A stretch of 64,000 nucleotides of DNA from Clostridiales bacterium (GCA_015055655.1 SVHW01000005.1:35979-99978); one strand, 5' to 3'. Positions 51,953 through 60,986 are shown, counted from the first letter of the stretch. Notes: generated by a model not told the origin, from the sequence alone. Program-made: numbers and translations.

Positions 51953-54900
51953 TTGGATTTAAAAGAAATACAACTCTCTGGCTTTAAATCTTTCGCGGAT
52001 AAAACGACGATTCGTTTTGAAGAAGGCGTAACGTGTATCGTAGGGCCGAACGGATGCGGTAAGAGTAACGTTGCCGACGCCGTACGTTGGGTACTTGGCG
52101 AACAATCGGCAAAATCGTTGCGTGGTTCGCAAATGCAAGACGTTATTTTCGGGGGCACGTTAGAACGTAACCCGCAACGTTCTTGCGAAGTAACGCTGGT
52201 ATTTGACAACAGCAACCGCATTTTCGATTTAGACGTTGCGGAAGTGGCAATGACTCGTCGTTTACAACGCGTAGGGGAAGACAAATTCGAAAGCAAGTAT
52301 CTCATCAACAACCAACCCAGCCGTTTGCGCGATTTGGTTGCGCTTTTCCACGGTATCGGGCTTGGTAAAGAGGGGTATTCGATTATCGGGCAGGGTAAAG
52401 TGGAACAAATTATGAACGCGAAACCCGAAGATAGACGTTTGATATTCGAAGAAGCAACGGGGCTTATGGTATTCAAATCCAGAAAGCAGGAAATCGAAAG
52501 AAAGATAGAAGATTCCAACGACAACCTGTTCGTGTACCGTCAACGTATCGACGAAGTACAACGCCGTTTAGGGCCGCTTGCCAAACAAGCGGAGGCGGCA
52601 AGGGAATATAACGAATACGCAGAATCGTTGAAAATGCACGAGGCAAATACGTACATATATCGTTATGAAAACGCGGAAAACGAAAAGAGTAAGTATAAAA
52701 AAGACGTTGCCGTAATTTCCGATAAGATTATCGAATTGAATACGAAGATAGAACTTATCAATAGAAAAATCGACGAAAACCGCGAGAAGATTTCTCAGGC
52801 GGATTTCCGTTTGAGCGAGCTCAACGACAAACGCGTAGTGCTGTCCGTAGGTAACGAAAGAAAGGACGGCGAGTTGCGTTTGGCGCAAGAACGTATCAAA
52901 ACGTACCGTTCGCAAATCGAAGCGGCGGGCGAGATGTTAGAGGCCAGCAAAATCCGTATCGGCGAAATCGACGACGAAATTGCGTTGCTTGGCAAAAAGA
53001 ACGCAGAAGACGTGAAATGCGTGGCGGAATTGGAAACGCAAACGGAAGTATTGCGTTCGGCGATTGCGGCACTTGATAAAAAGATAGAAGTATTCGAAAA
53101 GCTTTCCGACGAAAATAGACAAAGCCAGCTTTCTACGGCGGACGAACTGAGCGAGATGAAGAAAAATCTCGGTACGTTGGAAGCGCGTATGGAAGCGACG
53201 AAAGACCGTCTTACAGAAATCGAAGGCGCGATACAAAAGACGAAGGAAAGAAAGGAACGTTTAGAAAACGAGCTTTCTTCCGTTAGAAAGGATTTAAAAC
53301 GTTTGAAAGAGCAGACGGCGTTTGGCATGCGCGAATTTGAAGAAAAGCAAGAAGAAGCGCGCGAAATGCAACTCACCGTCAACGATTTCAACCAAGAATT
53401 GTTCAATGCAAACGGACAAATTGCGTCCTTGCGTGAAAATTTGGAGATGTATATCAGCCTGAAAAACCGTTTCGACGGGTATAAGGATTCGGTAAGAAGG
53501 TTGCTTTCCATTTCCAAGACCAACCCCGATGTAGGCAGGCATCTTCGCGGCGCGCTTGCCGACGTCGTATCTACCGAACAGAAATACGAAACGGCAATCG
53601 AAACGGCGTTTGGCGGCGCTATGCAAAACGTAGTTACGCCTACGGCAGACGACGCGAAATATTTGATTGAATATTTAAAACGCACGGGCGGCGGTATCGT
53701 CACCTTCTTGCCTGTGGCAAGTATGCGTCCCCGTCCCGATTCCAGAGAAATCCGTCGCGCGTTGGAAGAAAGAGGCGCGATGGGTTTGGCAACCGAGCTT
53801 GTGCAATACGACGAATATTATTACAACGTCATTTCCAACCTGCTTGGTAACACGCTCGTATGCGACAATATCGCCAACGCAACGACGATAGCGAAAAAAT
53901 ACGGCAATATGTTCAAAATCGTAACGCTCGACGGCGACGTCGTTGCCACCAGCGGTTCGATGACGGGCGGCAGCCGCGGTAGAAACACGGCGTCCTTGCT
54001 CGCGCACGAACGTAAAATCCAAGAGTGTAAAGACAGCATTGCGGCGAAACAAAAATATATTGAAAAATTAAAGAAAGCGATTGCTGACAGCGAAAAAGCG
54101 CGCGAAGAAGCGGAAGCAGCCGTAGATTCTCTGCGTGAAAAATACCAAGACGCAATGGGTGAAATCGCCGCGCTCACGCAACGCGAAACGGCGCTCACGC
54201 AACAGATTGCAGAAACGGTCAGCGACGTAGAAACGTACGAGGCGGCGTTAGAAGAATTGCAATTCAAACTCGCGCAGCTCAAATCGGAAGAAGAGAATTC
54301 TTCTATGAGCGAGGAGGAAATTTTATCGCGTAGACAGGGCGCGCAAGCGCAGTTGGAAACGCAGCGTAGCCAATGCGAAACGTTTAAGGAAGAACGCGTG
54401 GAAAAGAGCGAAACGCTCCGCAAAGCGGAACTTGAATTTACGTCGAGAAAAGCCGCTATCGAACAATACGACGAAACGGTTGCCCGTTTGACGGTAGAGA
54501 AAGAAGAACTCGTCAAGAAAATCGTCGATATGGAATACGAGCGCACGGCAACGCAAACGAAACTGAACGGCTTGGAAGAGGAAGCGGCGGAAAAAGAGCT
54601 GACGGAAGAAGAAAAGGCGGCGGTACAGGCGATTGTGGACGAAATTAACGCGTTGTCCAAGGAAAAGGAAGCGGTTAACGCCCACCAACTTGCTTTGGAA
54701 GAAGAGAAGACGCAAATGCAAGAAACGCTTACCAAGCAATCGGACAAGCGTTATAAATGCGAAATCGAAATCAGTAAAATCGACACCAACCTCGAAAATA
54801 TGCGCGCAAGAGTGGAAGAAGCGTACGGGCTTGATTACGAGGGCTGTTTGCCTCTTCGTAAAGAAGATTACAACGTGGAAGAGGGCGTAAATACGATTAC

Positions 54901-55561
54901 GGTATTAAAACGTAAAATCACGATGCTTGGCGCAGTCAACCCCCACGCCGTAGAAGAATATCAGTACGAAAGCGAACGTTTTGAAGAAATGAGCACGCAA
55001 CGTGACGACTTGCAAAAAGCGATTGACGATTTGCAGGCGGCGCTCGACGAAATTCGCGGTGAAATGCTCCGTATCTTTAACGCTGGATTTGAGAAGATTA
55101 ACGAAAACTTCAAGATTACGTTTAAAGAACTGTTTGGCGGCGGTAAAGCCGAATTGCAAATCGACTACGTGGAAGGGGAAGACCCGCTTGCCGCAGGTAT
55201 CGAAATCGTCGCTTGTCCTCCGGGCAAGAAACTGACGAAAATATCCCTTTTGTCGGGCGGTGAAAGAGCCTTGACGGCAATCGCCATCCTGTTTGCAATC
55301 TTACGTTCCAGCCCGATGCCGTTCTGTATTTTGGACGAAATCGAGGCGGCGCTGGACGACGCCAACGTAGATAGATTTGCGTCCTACTTAAAACGCTTTG
55401 CCAACGAAACGCAGTTCATCGTTATTACGCACAGAAAGCCGACGATGAACCAAGCCGATTCGCTCTTTGGCGTAACGATGCAAGAAAAGGGCGTTTCGAA
55501 AATCGTATCGGTAAAACTTGCCGAAGTGGAAACGAAACTTGGCGCAGGCACGGTAGAATAA
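51953..55561 (+). CDS. smc: Chromosome segregation ATPase SMC
   Basis: 1202-residue condensin subunit. It starts at TTG (51953) after AAAGGAG. Walker A GPNGCGKSN (31-39), long coiled coils, a hinge near 520-650 (ALADVVSTEQKYETAIE, then GDVVATSGSMTGGSRGR), and the C-terminal head with signature LLSGGERALTAIA and Walker B FCILDEIEAALDD. ScpA and ScpB are not in the window. Followed directly by the R2 repeat and hairpin array. Confidence 0.97.
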   Translation: MDLKEIQLSGFKSFADKTTIRFEEGVTCIVGPNGCGKSNVADAVRWVLGEQSAKSLRGSQMQDVIFGGTLERNPQRSCEVTLVFDNSNRIFDLDVAEVAMTRRLQRVGEDKFESKYLINNQPSRLRDLVALFHGIGLGKEGYSIIGQGKVEQIMNAKPEDRRLIFEEATGLMVFKSRKQEIERKIEDSNDNLFVYRQRIDEVQRRLGPLAKQAEAAREYNEYAESLKMHEANTYIYRYENAENEKSKYKKDVAVISDKIIELNTKIELINRKIDENREKISQADFRLSELNDKRVVLSVGNERKDGELRLAQERIKTYRSQIEAAGEMLEASKIRIGEIDDEIALLGKKNAEDVKCVAELETQTEVLRSAIAALDKKIEVFEKLSDENRQSQLSTADELSEMKKNLGTLEARMEATKDRLTEIEGAIQKTKERKERLENELSSVRKDLKRLKEQTAFGMREFEEKQEEAREMQLTVNDFNQELFNANGQIASLRENLEMYISLKNRFDGYKDSVRRLLSISKTNPDVGRHLRGALADVVSTEQKYETAIETAFGGAMQNVVTPTADDAKYLIEYLKRTGGGIVTFLPVASMRPRPDSREIRRALEERGAMGLATELVQYDEYYYNVISNLLGNTLVCDNIANATTIAKKYGNMFKIVTLDGDVVATSGSMTGGSRGRNTASLLAHERKIQECKDSIAAKQKYIEKLKKAIADSEKAREEAEAAVDSLREKYQDAMGEIAALTQRETALTQQIAETVSDVETYEAALEELQFKLAQLKSEEENSSMSEEEILSRRQGAQAQLETQRSQCETFKEERVEKSETLRKAELEFTSRKAAIEQYDETVARLTVEKEELVKKIVDMEYERTATQTKLNGLEEEAAEKELTEEEKAAVQAIVDEINALSKEKEAVNAHQLALEEEKTQMQETLTKQSDKRYKCEIEISKIDTNLENMRARVEEAYGLDYEGCLPLRKEDYNVEEGVNTITVLKRKITMLGAVNPHAVEEYQYESERFEEMSTQRDDLQKAIDDLQAALDEIRGEMLRIFNAGFEKINENFKITFKELFGGGKAELQIDYVEGEDPLAAGIEIVACPPGKKLTKISLLSGGERALTAIAILFAILRSSPMPFCILDEIEAALDDANVDRFASYLKRFANETQFIVITHRKPTMNQADSLFGVTMQEKGVSKIVSVKLAEVETKLGAGTVE

Positions 55562-55602
55562 AGCGGTGAGCCACCGCGGGCGAGTGTTTCTATCGCTCGT
55601 TA
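55561..55602. repeat. R2 stop-adjacent hairpin repeat, copy 3 (behind smc)
   Basis: A 42-bp block, from the last base of the smc stop: GCGGTG-AGC-CACCGC hairpin (55563-55577) then GGGCGAGTGTTTCTATCGCTCGTTA. It recurs at 55768-55809 with one change. Confidence 0.85.
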
Positions 55603-55766
55603 CAGTTTGATGTAACCATATCGTTGACACGGGTTAAGGGACATAGTCCCTTATGGGGTGTAGGGGCAACGCCCTTACGACACTCTGTCAAGAGCCACCG
55701 CAAGGTGGATTATATCCACTCAAAAAGCAAAACGCAGTTTTGCGTTATTCAACGCCATAAGGCGTT
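55599..55766. repeat. Array of six back-to-back hairpins between two R2 copies
   Basis: Perfect or near-perfect stems in order: GTTACA/TGTAAC (55599-55616), TAAGGGAC-ATA-GTCCCTTA (55635-55653), TAGGGGC-AAC-GCCCTTA (55661-55677, one G-T pair), CCACC-GCAA-GGTGG (55695-55708), GCAAAAC-GCA-GTTTTGC (55727-55743), AACGCC-ATAA-GGCGTT (55751-55766). The GGTGG arm can instead pair as GTGGA with TCCAC (55705-55719). No long ORF and no T-run terminator. Confidence 0.85.
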
Positions 55767-55767
55767 C

Positions 55768-55809
55768 AAGCGGTGAGCCACCGCGGGCGAGTGTTTCCAT
55801 CGCTCGTTA
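55768..55809. repeat. R2 hairpin repeat, copy 4 (before ftsY)
   Basis: Repeats 55561-55602 with a single T to C change; hairpin at 55770-55784. It lies 34 bp before the ftsY start. Confidence 0.85.
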
Positions 55810-55843
55810 TATCGTGATAGAGAAAGTTCAAAAGGAATATATT

Positions 55844-56740
55844 ATGGGATTATTCGGTAAACTTTTCGGCGCGCTGAAAAAGACGAAAGACGGTTTTTCC
55901 GGCAAGCTTCGCGCGCTGTTTTCCAAAAATAAACTCGGCAACGAGTTTTATGAAGAATTAGAGGAGATACTCATTTCTTCCGACGTTTCGGTAACGACGG
56001 CGGAAGAGGTGGTGCATCGCGTAAAAAAGCAGGCGATTGCCGAGAAATTAAAAGACGAGGCGTACGTAACGGGCTTGTTGCGTAACGTCTTGATAGAGAT
56101 GTTGCAAGAGGCGGAAGTAGAACCGCCCGAATATCCCTGCGTAATTATGCTCGTTGGTGTCAACGGCGTTGGCAAGACGACGACGGTAGGGAAATTGGCG
56201 CACTATTTCCTTTCGCAAGGCAAAAGCGTAACGGTGGCGGCGGCGGATACCTTCCGCGCGGCGGCAAGCGAGCAGCTTTCCGTGTGGGCGGATAGGGCGA
56301 AGGTACGTATCGTCAAACACGAGGAGGGGAGCGACCCGTCTGCGGTAATTTACGACGCGGTATCCAGCGCGAAGGCAAAAAAGACGGACGTCGTTATCGT
56401 GGATACGGCAGGTAGATTGCACGTCAAAGAAAATTTGATGAACGAGCTTCGTAAAATGGACAGAGTCGTTTCTCGTGAATATCCCGAAGCGGACTTTTTG
56501 AAATTGCTTGTATTAGACGCGACGACGGGGCAAAACGCTGTCAACCAAGCAAGAGTGTTCGACGAGGCGGTAGAGCTGGACGGTATCGTCCTGACGAAAT
56601 TAGACGGCACGGCGAAAGGCGGTTTCGTGTTTTCGCTTTCAGCCGAGCTTTCTCTGCCCGTTTTATACGCAGGCGTAGGGGAGAAGATGGACGATTTGGA
56701 GGCTTTCGACGCGGAAACGTTCGTCGAGGCAATTTTATAA
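55844..56740 (+). CDS. ftsY: Signal recognition particle receptor FtsY
   Basis: SRP receptor GTPase. Short basic N-terminus (MGLFGKLFGALKKTK) without the long acidic A domain, NG domain with GVNGVGKTTT (105-114), DTAGRLHVK, and LTKLDGTAKGG. 298 residues. ATG 55844 follows AAAGGAATA; an upstream GTG at 55814 adds ten residues but has no binding site. Its partner Ffh is at 8829. Confidence 0.96.
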   Translation: MGLFGKLFGALKKTKDGFSGKLRALFSKNKLGNEFYEELEEILISSDVSVTTAEEVVHRVKKQAIAEKLKDEAYVTGLLRNVLIEMLQEAEVEPPEYPCVIMLVGVNGVGKTTTVGKLAHYFLSQGKSVTVAAADTFRAAASEQLSVWADRAKVRIVKHEEGSDPSAVIYDAVSSAKAKKTDVVIVDTAGRLHVKENLMNELRKMDRVVSREYPEADFLKLLVLDATTGQNAVNQARVFDEAVELDGIVLTKLDGTAKGGFVFSLSAELSLPVLYAGVGEKMDDLEAFDAETFVEAIL

Positions 56741-56814
56741 AACGCCCACCCACGTCCGTAGTCATCTAAAAACGACCATACCAGGTACGCGTCAAAACGC
56801 GTGAAGGACGGCTT

Positions 56815-57477
56815 ATGAAAATAGATATTTTAACGTTATTTCCCGAGATGTTCTCCGCTATGCAGGAGAGCATTTTAGGAAGAGCGCAAAAACAGGGCAA
56901 AATCGAGATAAACGTAATCAATTTACGCGATTATACGGAGGACAAGCACCTCAAATGCGACGATTACCCTTTTGGCGGCGGCGCAGGTATGGTGATGATG
57001 CCCCAGCCGATAGGCAGCGCGATAGAGGCGCTCGACCCCGAGCATAAAGCGCGTCGAATTTATATGTCCCCCAAGGGCGAAGTGTTCCGTCAGCAAAAGG
57101 TGTTCGAACTGCTTTCGTACGAACATTTAATCTTGCTTTGCGGGCATTACGAAGGGGTGGACCAGCGCGTTATCGATTTGTTCATCGACGAAGAAATCTC
57201 GATAGGCGATTACGTTTTGACGGGGGGAGAATTGCCTGCGATGGTGGTTGCCGATTGCGTCAGCCGTTACGTGGACGGCGTCATCAGTCCTTCCTCGCTC
57301 GTAGACGAAAGTTTTTCGGAAAATCTGCTTGAATATCCGCACTATACCCGTCCACAGGAATATAAAGGGTTGGCTGTGCCCGAAGTGCTTAGAAGCGGCG
57401 ACCACGCGAAGATAGACGCTTGGCGAAGGGAGCAGGCGTTGGAAATCACCAAAAAACGCCGTCCCGATTTACTCTAA
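56815..57477 (+). CDS. trmD: tRNA (guanine37-N1)-methyltransferase
   Basis: Makes m1G37 to prevent +1 frameshifting. The start MKIDILTLFPEMF, the knot-binding DDYPFGGGAGMVM and GDYVLTGGELPAM are the family signatures. At 220 residues it is about 20 short at the C-terminus compared with many TrmD proteins, ending after KRRPDLL. GAAGGACG precedes the ATG; a small ACGCGT-CAAA-ACGCGT hairpin sits just upstream. Separated from rpsP-rimM and rplS, its usual neighbours. Confidence 0.95.
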   Translation: MKIDILTLFPEMFSAMQESILGRAQKQGKIEINVINLRDYTEDKHLKCDDYPFGGGAGMVMMPQPIGSAIEALDPEHKARRIYMSPKGEVFRQQKVFELLSYEHLILLCGHYEGVDQRVIDLFIDEEISIGDYVLTGGELPAMVVADCVSRYVDGVISPSSLVDESFSENLLEYPHYTRPQEYKGLAVPEVLRSGDHAKIDAWRREQALEITKKRRPDLL

Positions 57478-57580
57478 AAAACAAAGAAACCGTTGCGCCA
57501 TACGTCGTTGCGCTCCGCATTTCTCACTCGTTGACAATCATAACGAAAGCATTGCTTGCAATGCGTATATTAAAGGAAAA
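57478..57580. repeat. trmD-rbgA gap with R1-like remnant and GCATTGC hairpin
   Basis: Behind trmD, CGTTGCGCC-ATACGTCGTTGCGCTCC resembles the start of R1 (TACGTCGCAATAC, GCGTTGCGCT) but lacks the nested stems. A perfect GCATTGC-TT-GCAATGC hairpin follows at 57549-57564. Confidence 0.4.
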
Positions 57581-57584
57581 AACA

Positions 57585-58445
57585 ATGAAAAATATCCAAT
57601 GGTTCCCGGGGCATATGACGAGGGCAATGCGCGATATGGAAGAAAAGCGCGATTTATGCGACGGTATCGTATGCGTATTAGACGCGCGTGCGCCGATTGC
57701 CACGGTGAATAAAAATTTCAAAAAAATCTTCGGCGAAAAGCCGATTTTATTCGTTTTGAATAAAGCGGATTTAGCGGACGCAACCAAGACGGACGGTTTT
57801 GTGAAAATGTTCGAAGGCAAGGGCAAGTACGTGGTGAAATGCGATTCCACCAATCCTTCGACAAAGCGTTTGCTATTGCAAAAACTCAACGCCATCACGG
57901 AAGAAAAGCGCGCAAGGGCGCAAGCAAAGGGCGTGAATAAAATTTTCCGTTTTATGGTGGCAGGGATACCCAACACGGGCAAAAGCACGCTCGTCAACCT
58001 TATCAGCGGTCAAAAACGCGCTAAGACGGGGGATAAAGCAGGCGTCACGCGCGACGTTCGATGGATAAAATGCGGCGCGTTCGATTTGCTCGATACCCCT
58101 GGCACGATGCCCCCCTCGTTCGACGACCAATACCACGCAAGGCACTTGGCGTATATCGGCAGCATCAACGACGATATTTTGGATATGGACGATATCGCGT
58201 TAGAACTTTTAGGGGAGCTGGCAGAGAAGTATCCGCAGTATTTAACCGAGCGTTATGGCATCACCGATTACAGCGAAAAATTGGGTATGTACGAAGCGCT
58301 TTGCAAGCGTCGTGGCTTTATTTTGCGCGGTGGGGAATTCGACTACGAGCGTGGGGCAAAAGCTCTCGTTGACGATTTCCGTAAAGGCAGAGTGGGCAAA
58401 ATCAGTTTAGAAAAGGCAGCTGATTACGACGATTTTGAGTTTTAA
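57585..58445 (+). CDS. rbgA: Ribosome biogenesis GTPase RbgA (YlqF)
   Basis: Circularly permuted GTPase needed for late 50S assembly. The permuted motif order is visible: LNKADLAD (G4) near residue 56 comes before GIPNTGKSTLVN (G1) near 130, then DTPGTM (G3). N-terminus IQWFPGHMTRAMR is typical. 286 residues. ATG 57585 follows AAAGGAAAA; upstream codons to 57420 run back into trmD. Next genes rnhB and yraN are the normal neighbours. Confidence 0.95.
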   Translation: MKNIQWFPGHMTRAMRDMEEKRDLCDGIVCVLDARAPIATVNKNFKKIFGEKPILFVLNKADLADATKTDGFVKMFEGKGKYVVKCDSTNPSTKRLLLQKLNAITEEKRARAQAKGVNKIFRFMVAGIPNTGKSTLVNLISGQKRAKTGDKAGVTRDVRWIKCGAFDLLDTPGTMPPSFDDQYHARHLAYIGSINDDILDMDDIALELLGELAEKYPQYLTERYGITDYSEKLGMYEALCKRRGFILRGGEFDYERGAKALVDDFRKGRVGKISLEKAADYDDFEF

Positions 58446-58460
58446 CGAAGGGAAAAGCGT

Positions 58461-59081
58461 ATGAAAAAACAATGGATTGCGGAAGAAAAACTGCAATATG
58501 AACGCGCGTTGCTTTCGCAAGGCGTAAAATATATTGCAGGCGTAGACGAAGTAGGTAGAGGCCCGCTTGCAGGCCCCGTCGTATGCGCGGCGGTGATTAT
58601 GCCGTTGGAAGAGGAAAACCTCGTTATCGGCGTGGACGACAGCAAAAAGCTCTCGGAAAAGAAGCGGGAACAGCTTGCGGAAGAAATCAAGCAAAAAGCG
58701 CTTTGCTATACGATTATCGAAATCGACGAAAAGACGATAGACGAAATCAACATTTTAGAAGCGACGCGCTTGGGGATGAAAAGGGCGATAGAAACGCTGG
58801 CTATTACGCCCGAAACGGTGCTCACCGACGGCAATATGACGATAGATATCGCGCATAAACAGCGCAGCGTTATCCACGGCGACGCGCTTTCCTATTCGAT
58901 AGGCGCGGCAAGCATTATCGCAAAGGTGTATCGTGACAAGCTGATGGACGAGTTCGCCAAAGAATACCCCCATTACGGATTTGAGAAGAATAAAGGCTAC
59001 GGTACGGCGGCGCATATTCAAGGGATAAAGGAGCACGGATTATGTCCAATTCACCGCAGGACGTTTACAAAAAAGTTTTAG
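58461..59081 (+). CDS. rnhB: Ribonuclease HII
   Basis: Removes ribonucleotides from DNA and primers. GVDEVGRGPLAGPVVCAAV (28-46) with Asp29 and Glu30; VDDSKKLSEKKRE; SIIAKVYRDKLMDE; ending HRRTF. 206 residues, normal. Its 3' end overlaps yraN by 40 bp in another frame. GAAGGGAAAAGCG precedes the ATG. Confidence 0.95.
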   Translation: MKKQWIAEEKLQYERALLSQGVKYIAGVDEVGRGPLAGPVVCAAVIMPLEEENLVIGVDDSKKLSEKKREQLAEEIKQKALCYTIIEIDEKTIDEINILEATRLGMKRAIETLAITPETVLTDGNMTIDIAHKQRSVIHGDALSYSIGAASIIAKVYRDKLMDEFAKEYPHYGFEKNKGYGTAAHIQGIKEHGLCPIHRRTFTKKF

Positions 59082-59401
59082 GCAAGAAAGGGGAAAAGGC
59101 GGTGGAGAAACACCTGAAAAAAGCAGGTATGAAAATTCTGTATCGCAATTTTCAAACGCCGTTTGGCGAAGCGGATTTGATAGCCGAAGATAACGACGAA
59201 GTGGTTTTTATCGAAGTAAAAACCCGTACTACGGAAAATTTTGGCAGCGGCGCGGAAGCGGTGGGCAAAACCAAGCAACAGCGGTATTATAAGATAGCGC
59301 AATACTACGGCTTGCAAACGGGCGTAGAGGTGAACGCTCGGTTTGACGTTGCGGAAGTATCCGCCGATTTACAAATCAATTATTATAAAAACGCCTTCTA
59401 A
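59042..59401 (+). CDS. yraN: YraN family (UPF0102) endonuclease-fold protein
   Basis: 119 residues with the restriction-endonuclease-like motif set: GEKAVEKHLKKAG, LYRNFQTPFGEADLIA and VVFIEVKTRT (D..ExK). Role unknown, perhaps DNA or RNA processing. The start lies inside rnhB (40-bp overlap); AAAGGAGCACGG within rnhB serves as its ribosome binding site. Its stop lies within the following terminator. Confidence 0.92.
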   Translation: MSNSPQDVYKKVLGKKGEKAVEKHLKKAGMKILYRNFQTPFGEADLIAEDNDEVVFIEVKTRTTENFGSGAEAVGKTKQQRYYKIAQYYGLQTGVEVNARFDVAEVSADLQINYYKNAF

Positions 59402-59415
59402 AAAGGCGTTTTTTT
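59388..59415 (+). terminator. Intrinsic terminator overlapping the yraN stop
   Basis: AAAACGCCTT and AAGGCGTTTT arms with a 5-nt loop and T run; the yraN stop is in the loop. Confidence 0.92.
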
Positions 59416-59571
59416 GTTGGTTTCGTTTTTCATTGTTTGTTTTTCTCCTGTTTTTATTGAACAAATCGCGCGCCAATCTGTTACTACTTATATTATATCT
59501 TTACAGTTGGGATTATTCAACTAAATTATGCCAAAAGTGAAGATAATATTTTGTAGAAAGGTGACTAGTTT

Positions 59572-60015
59572 ATGGATATTTTGTCGAAACTGCCTGAAAG
59601 GCTGAAAGAATTGATGTTTGACAAAGGCGTAAATCCGCCAAAGCTTGCCAAACAGTTAAAAATGGGAAGCAATACGATAACCCGTTATTTACAGGGAATT
59701 CGTTTGCCGAATTTTCAAACGCTGGTTGCGTTGGTGGAATATTTTCATTGTTCGGCTGATTTTCTTTTAGGCATCAGCGACCAGCCGCAATACGAACAAA
59801 CGTTTTTGCCTGTTGCGCCGTTTGCCGAGCAATTTCGTAAGGCAATGGAAACGTACGGTTTTTCGCAATATGCTTTGCAAAAGAAAACGAAAATCTCTTG
59901 GAACAGTTTTCATCAATGGCTCACGGGCGAAAGATTGCCCTACGCAGACAGCTTGTTGAAAATTGCCGTTGAAATGGAATGCTCCGTAGATTTTTTACTT
60001 GGTAGAATTTCATAA
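59572..60015 (+). CDS. Tandem double helix-turn-helix (XRE-type) regulator
   Basis: 147 residues made of two Cro/CI-type HTH units of equal length, 11-67 and 88-144, which align without gaps at 19 of 57 identical positions and both end in a CSxDFLLG motif (HCSADFLLG, ECSVDFLLG). Each unit has the helix pattern of the family (LAKQLKMGSNTITRYLQG; LQKKTKISWNSFHQWLTG). No ligand domain. AGAAAGGTGAC precedes the ATG. The 170-bp region upstream is AT-rich with GTTG-GGATTATT-CAAC as a possible operator. Target genes unknown; it lies before spoIIGA. Confidence 0.8.
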   Translation: MDILSKLPERLKELMFDKGVNPPKLAKQLKMGSNTITRYLQGIRLPNFQTLVALVEYFHCSADFLLGISDQPQYEQTFLPVAPFAEQFRKAMETYGFSQYALQKKTKISWNSFHQWLTGERLPYADSLLKIAVEMECSVDFLLGRIS

Positions 60016-60072
60016 GATTCTATTTTCCTATAAATCGTTGCGCGCCTTACGGCAAAACGCGTTTTGACGATA

Positions 60073-60101
60073 AAAACACTCTTTCGACAAAAGAGTGTTT
60101 T
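60073..60101 (+). terminator. Intrinsic terminator after the tandem-HTH gene
   Basis: AAAACACTCTTT and AAAGAGTGTTTT are perfect 12-bp arms followed by a T-rich stretch. Confidence 0.92.
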
Positions 60102-60129
60102 ATTTGTTTTTTCACAAATGCTATGCTAT

Positions 60130-60161
60130 CCCCAAGCCCACACAACGGGCTTGGGGCTTTT
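60130..60161 (+). promoter_or_regulatory. Hairpin at the spoIIGA start (terminator or ribosome-site sequestering)
   Basis: CCCCAAGCCC (60130-60139) pairs perfectly with GGGCTTGGGG (60147-60156), followed by CTTTTC and the spoIIGA ATG at 60164. The only Shine-Dalgarno-like stretch (GGGG) is in the descending arm. Confidence 0.7.
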
Positions 60162-60163
60162 CT

Positions 60164-60976
60164 ATGGTCGTTTATATCGAGTACGCGTTTTTATGGAATT
60201 TCTTGTTGGACGGGACGCTTTTATGGTTATCCACGCGCGCGGCGCGGCGGAAAACGGGTTGGTTGCGTATAGGCTTTTCCGCGCTTGTCGGGGCGGCGTT
60301 TGCGGTGGTATTTCCGTTGCTTTCCCTGTCCGTATTTTTTTCGTACGCGTGCAAATTTTTCGTTGGAGCATTGTTGTGTTTGTTTGCCTTTGGACGGATA
60401 AAAAACAAAAACGAGTGGGGTACGTACGCGTTAACCTGTCTTTTATTCTTCACTTTCACGTTTGCGTTTGGGGGCGCGGTGTTGGGGGTATCCGGAGAAA
60501 GCCCCAAAAAAGGGATAGTTTTATTGATGATTGCGCTAATGACGGTAGGGTTAACTTATTTAATCAAAAAACTGTATAAAAAACGTGCGGTGGAAAGCCG
60601 TATTTACGCCTGCGTACTTTCCTATAAAGAAAAAAGCGTACAAATCGACGGTTTTTACGACAGCGGCAATTTGGCGTCGTACGGCGGCACGCCCGTATGT
60701 TTTGTATCCCCCGACGTTTTTTACGATTTATTGGGGGAAGAACTTGCTTTTGGCGAGGGGAACGACGCGCCAAGCGTAGAGATTTGTTTTTCTACGCTTG
60801 GCGGCGCAAAACGCGCCAGGGCTTGGCTTGGGGAATTGGCTATTACGGAAAAGGACGCGAAAAAACGGGCGCAAAAGGTATATTTTTGCTCTGCGACGAA
60901 TATGTTATCACGAGAGTATAAGTTATTATTGAACGCCCGTATTTTTGACGACGGCGTAGCTACGGACAAAGGTTGA
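60164..60976 (+). CDS. spoIIGA: Sporulation sigma-E factor processing peptidase SpoIIGA
   Basis: Membrane aspartic protease that removes the pro-sequence of sigma-E in the mother cell. Starts [20 protein letters not shown], has five hydrophobic segments, and the catalytic motif [11 protein letters not shown] (Asp166; DSGN in place of the common DTGN). 270 residues from ATG 60164; the frame extends to 60095 through the hairpin. Directly upstream of sigE, its substrate. Confidence 0.92.
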   Translation: MVVYIEYAFLWNFLLDGTLLWLSTRAARRKTGWLRIGFSALVGAAFAVVFPLLSLSVFFSYACKFFVGALLCLFAFGRIKNKNEWGTYALTCLLFFTFTFAFGGAVLGVSGESPKKGIVLLMIALMTVGLTYLIKKLYKKRAVESRIYACVLSYKEKSVQIDGFYDSGNLASYGGTPVCFVSPDVFYDLLGEELAFGEGNDAPSVEICFSTLGGAKRARAWLGELAITEKDAKKRAQKVYFCSATNMLSREYKLLLNARIFDDGVATDKG

Positions 60977-60986
60977 GGAGAGAACA

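Noticed and set aside
59402..59571. Clear promoter for the tandem-HTH gene
   Set aside because: Several AT-rich candidates exist but none has a convincing -35/-10 pair with 16-18 bp spacing.
60064..60579. 171-codon ORF before and over spoIIGA
   Set aside because: It overlaps two terminator-type hairpins and the spoIIGA frame, with no ribosome binding site.
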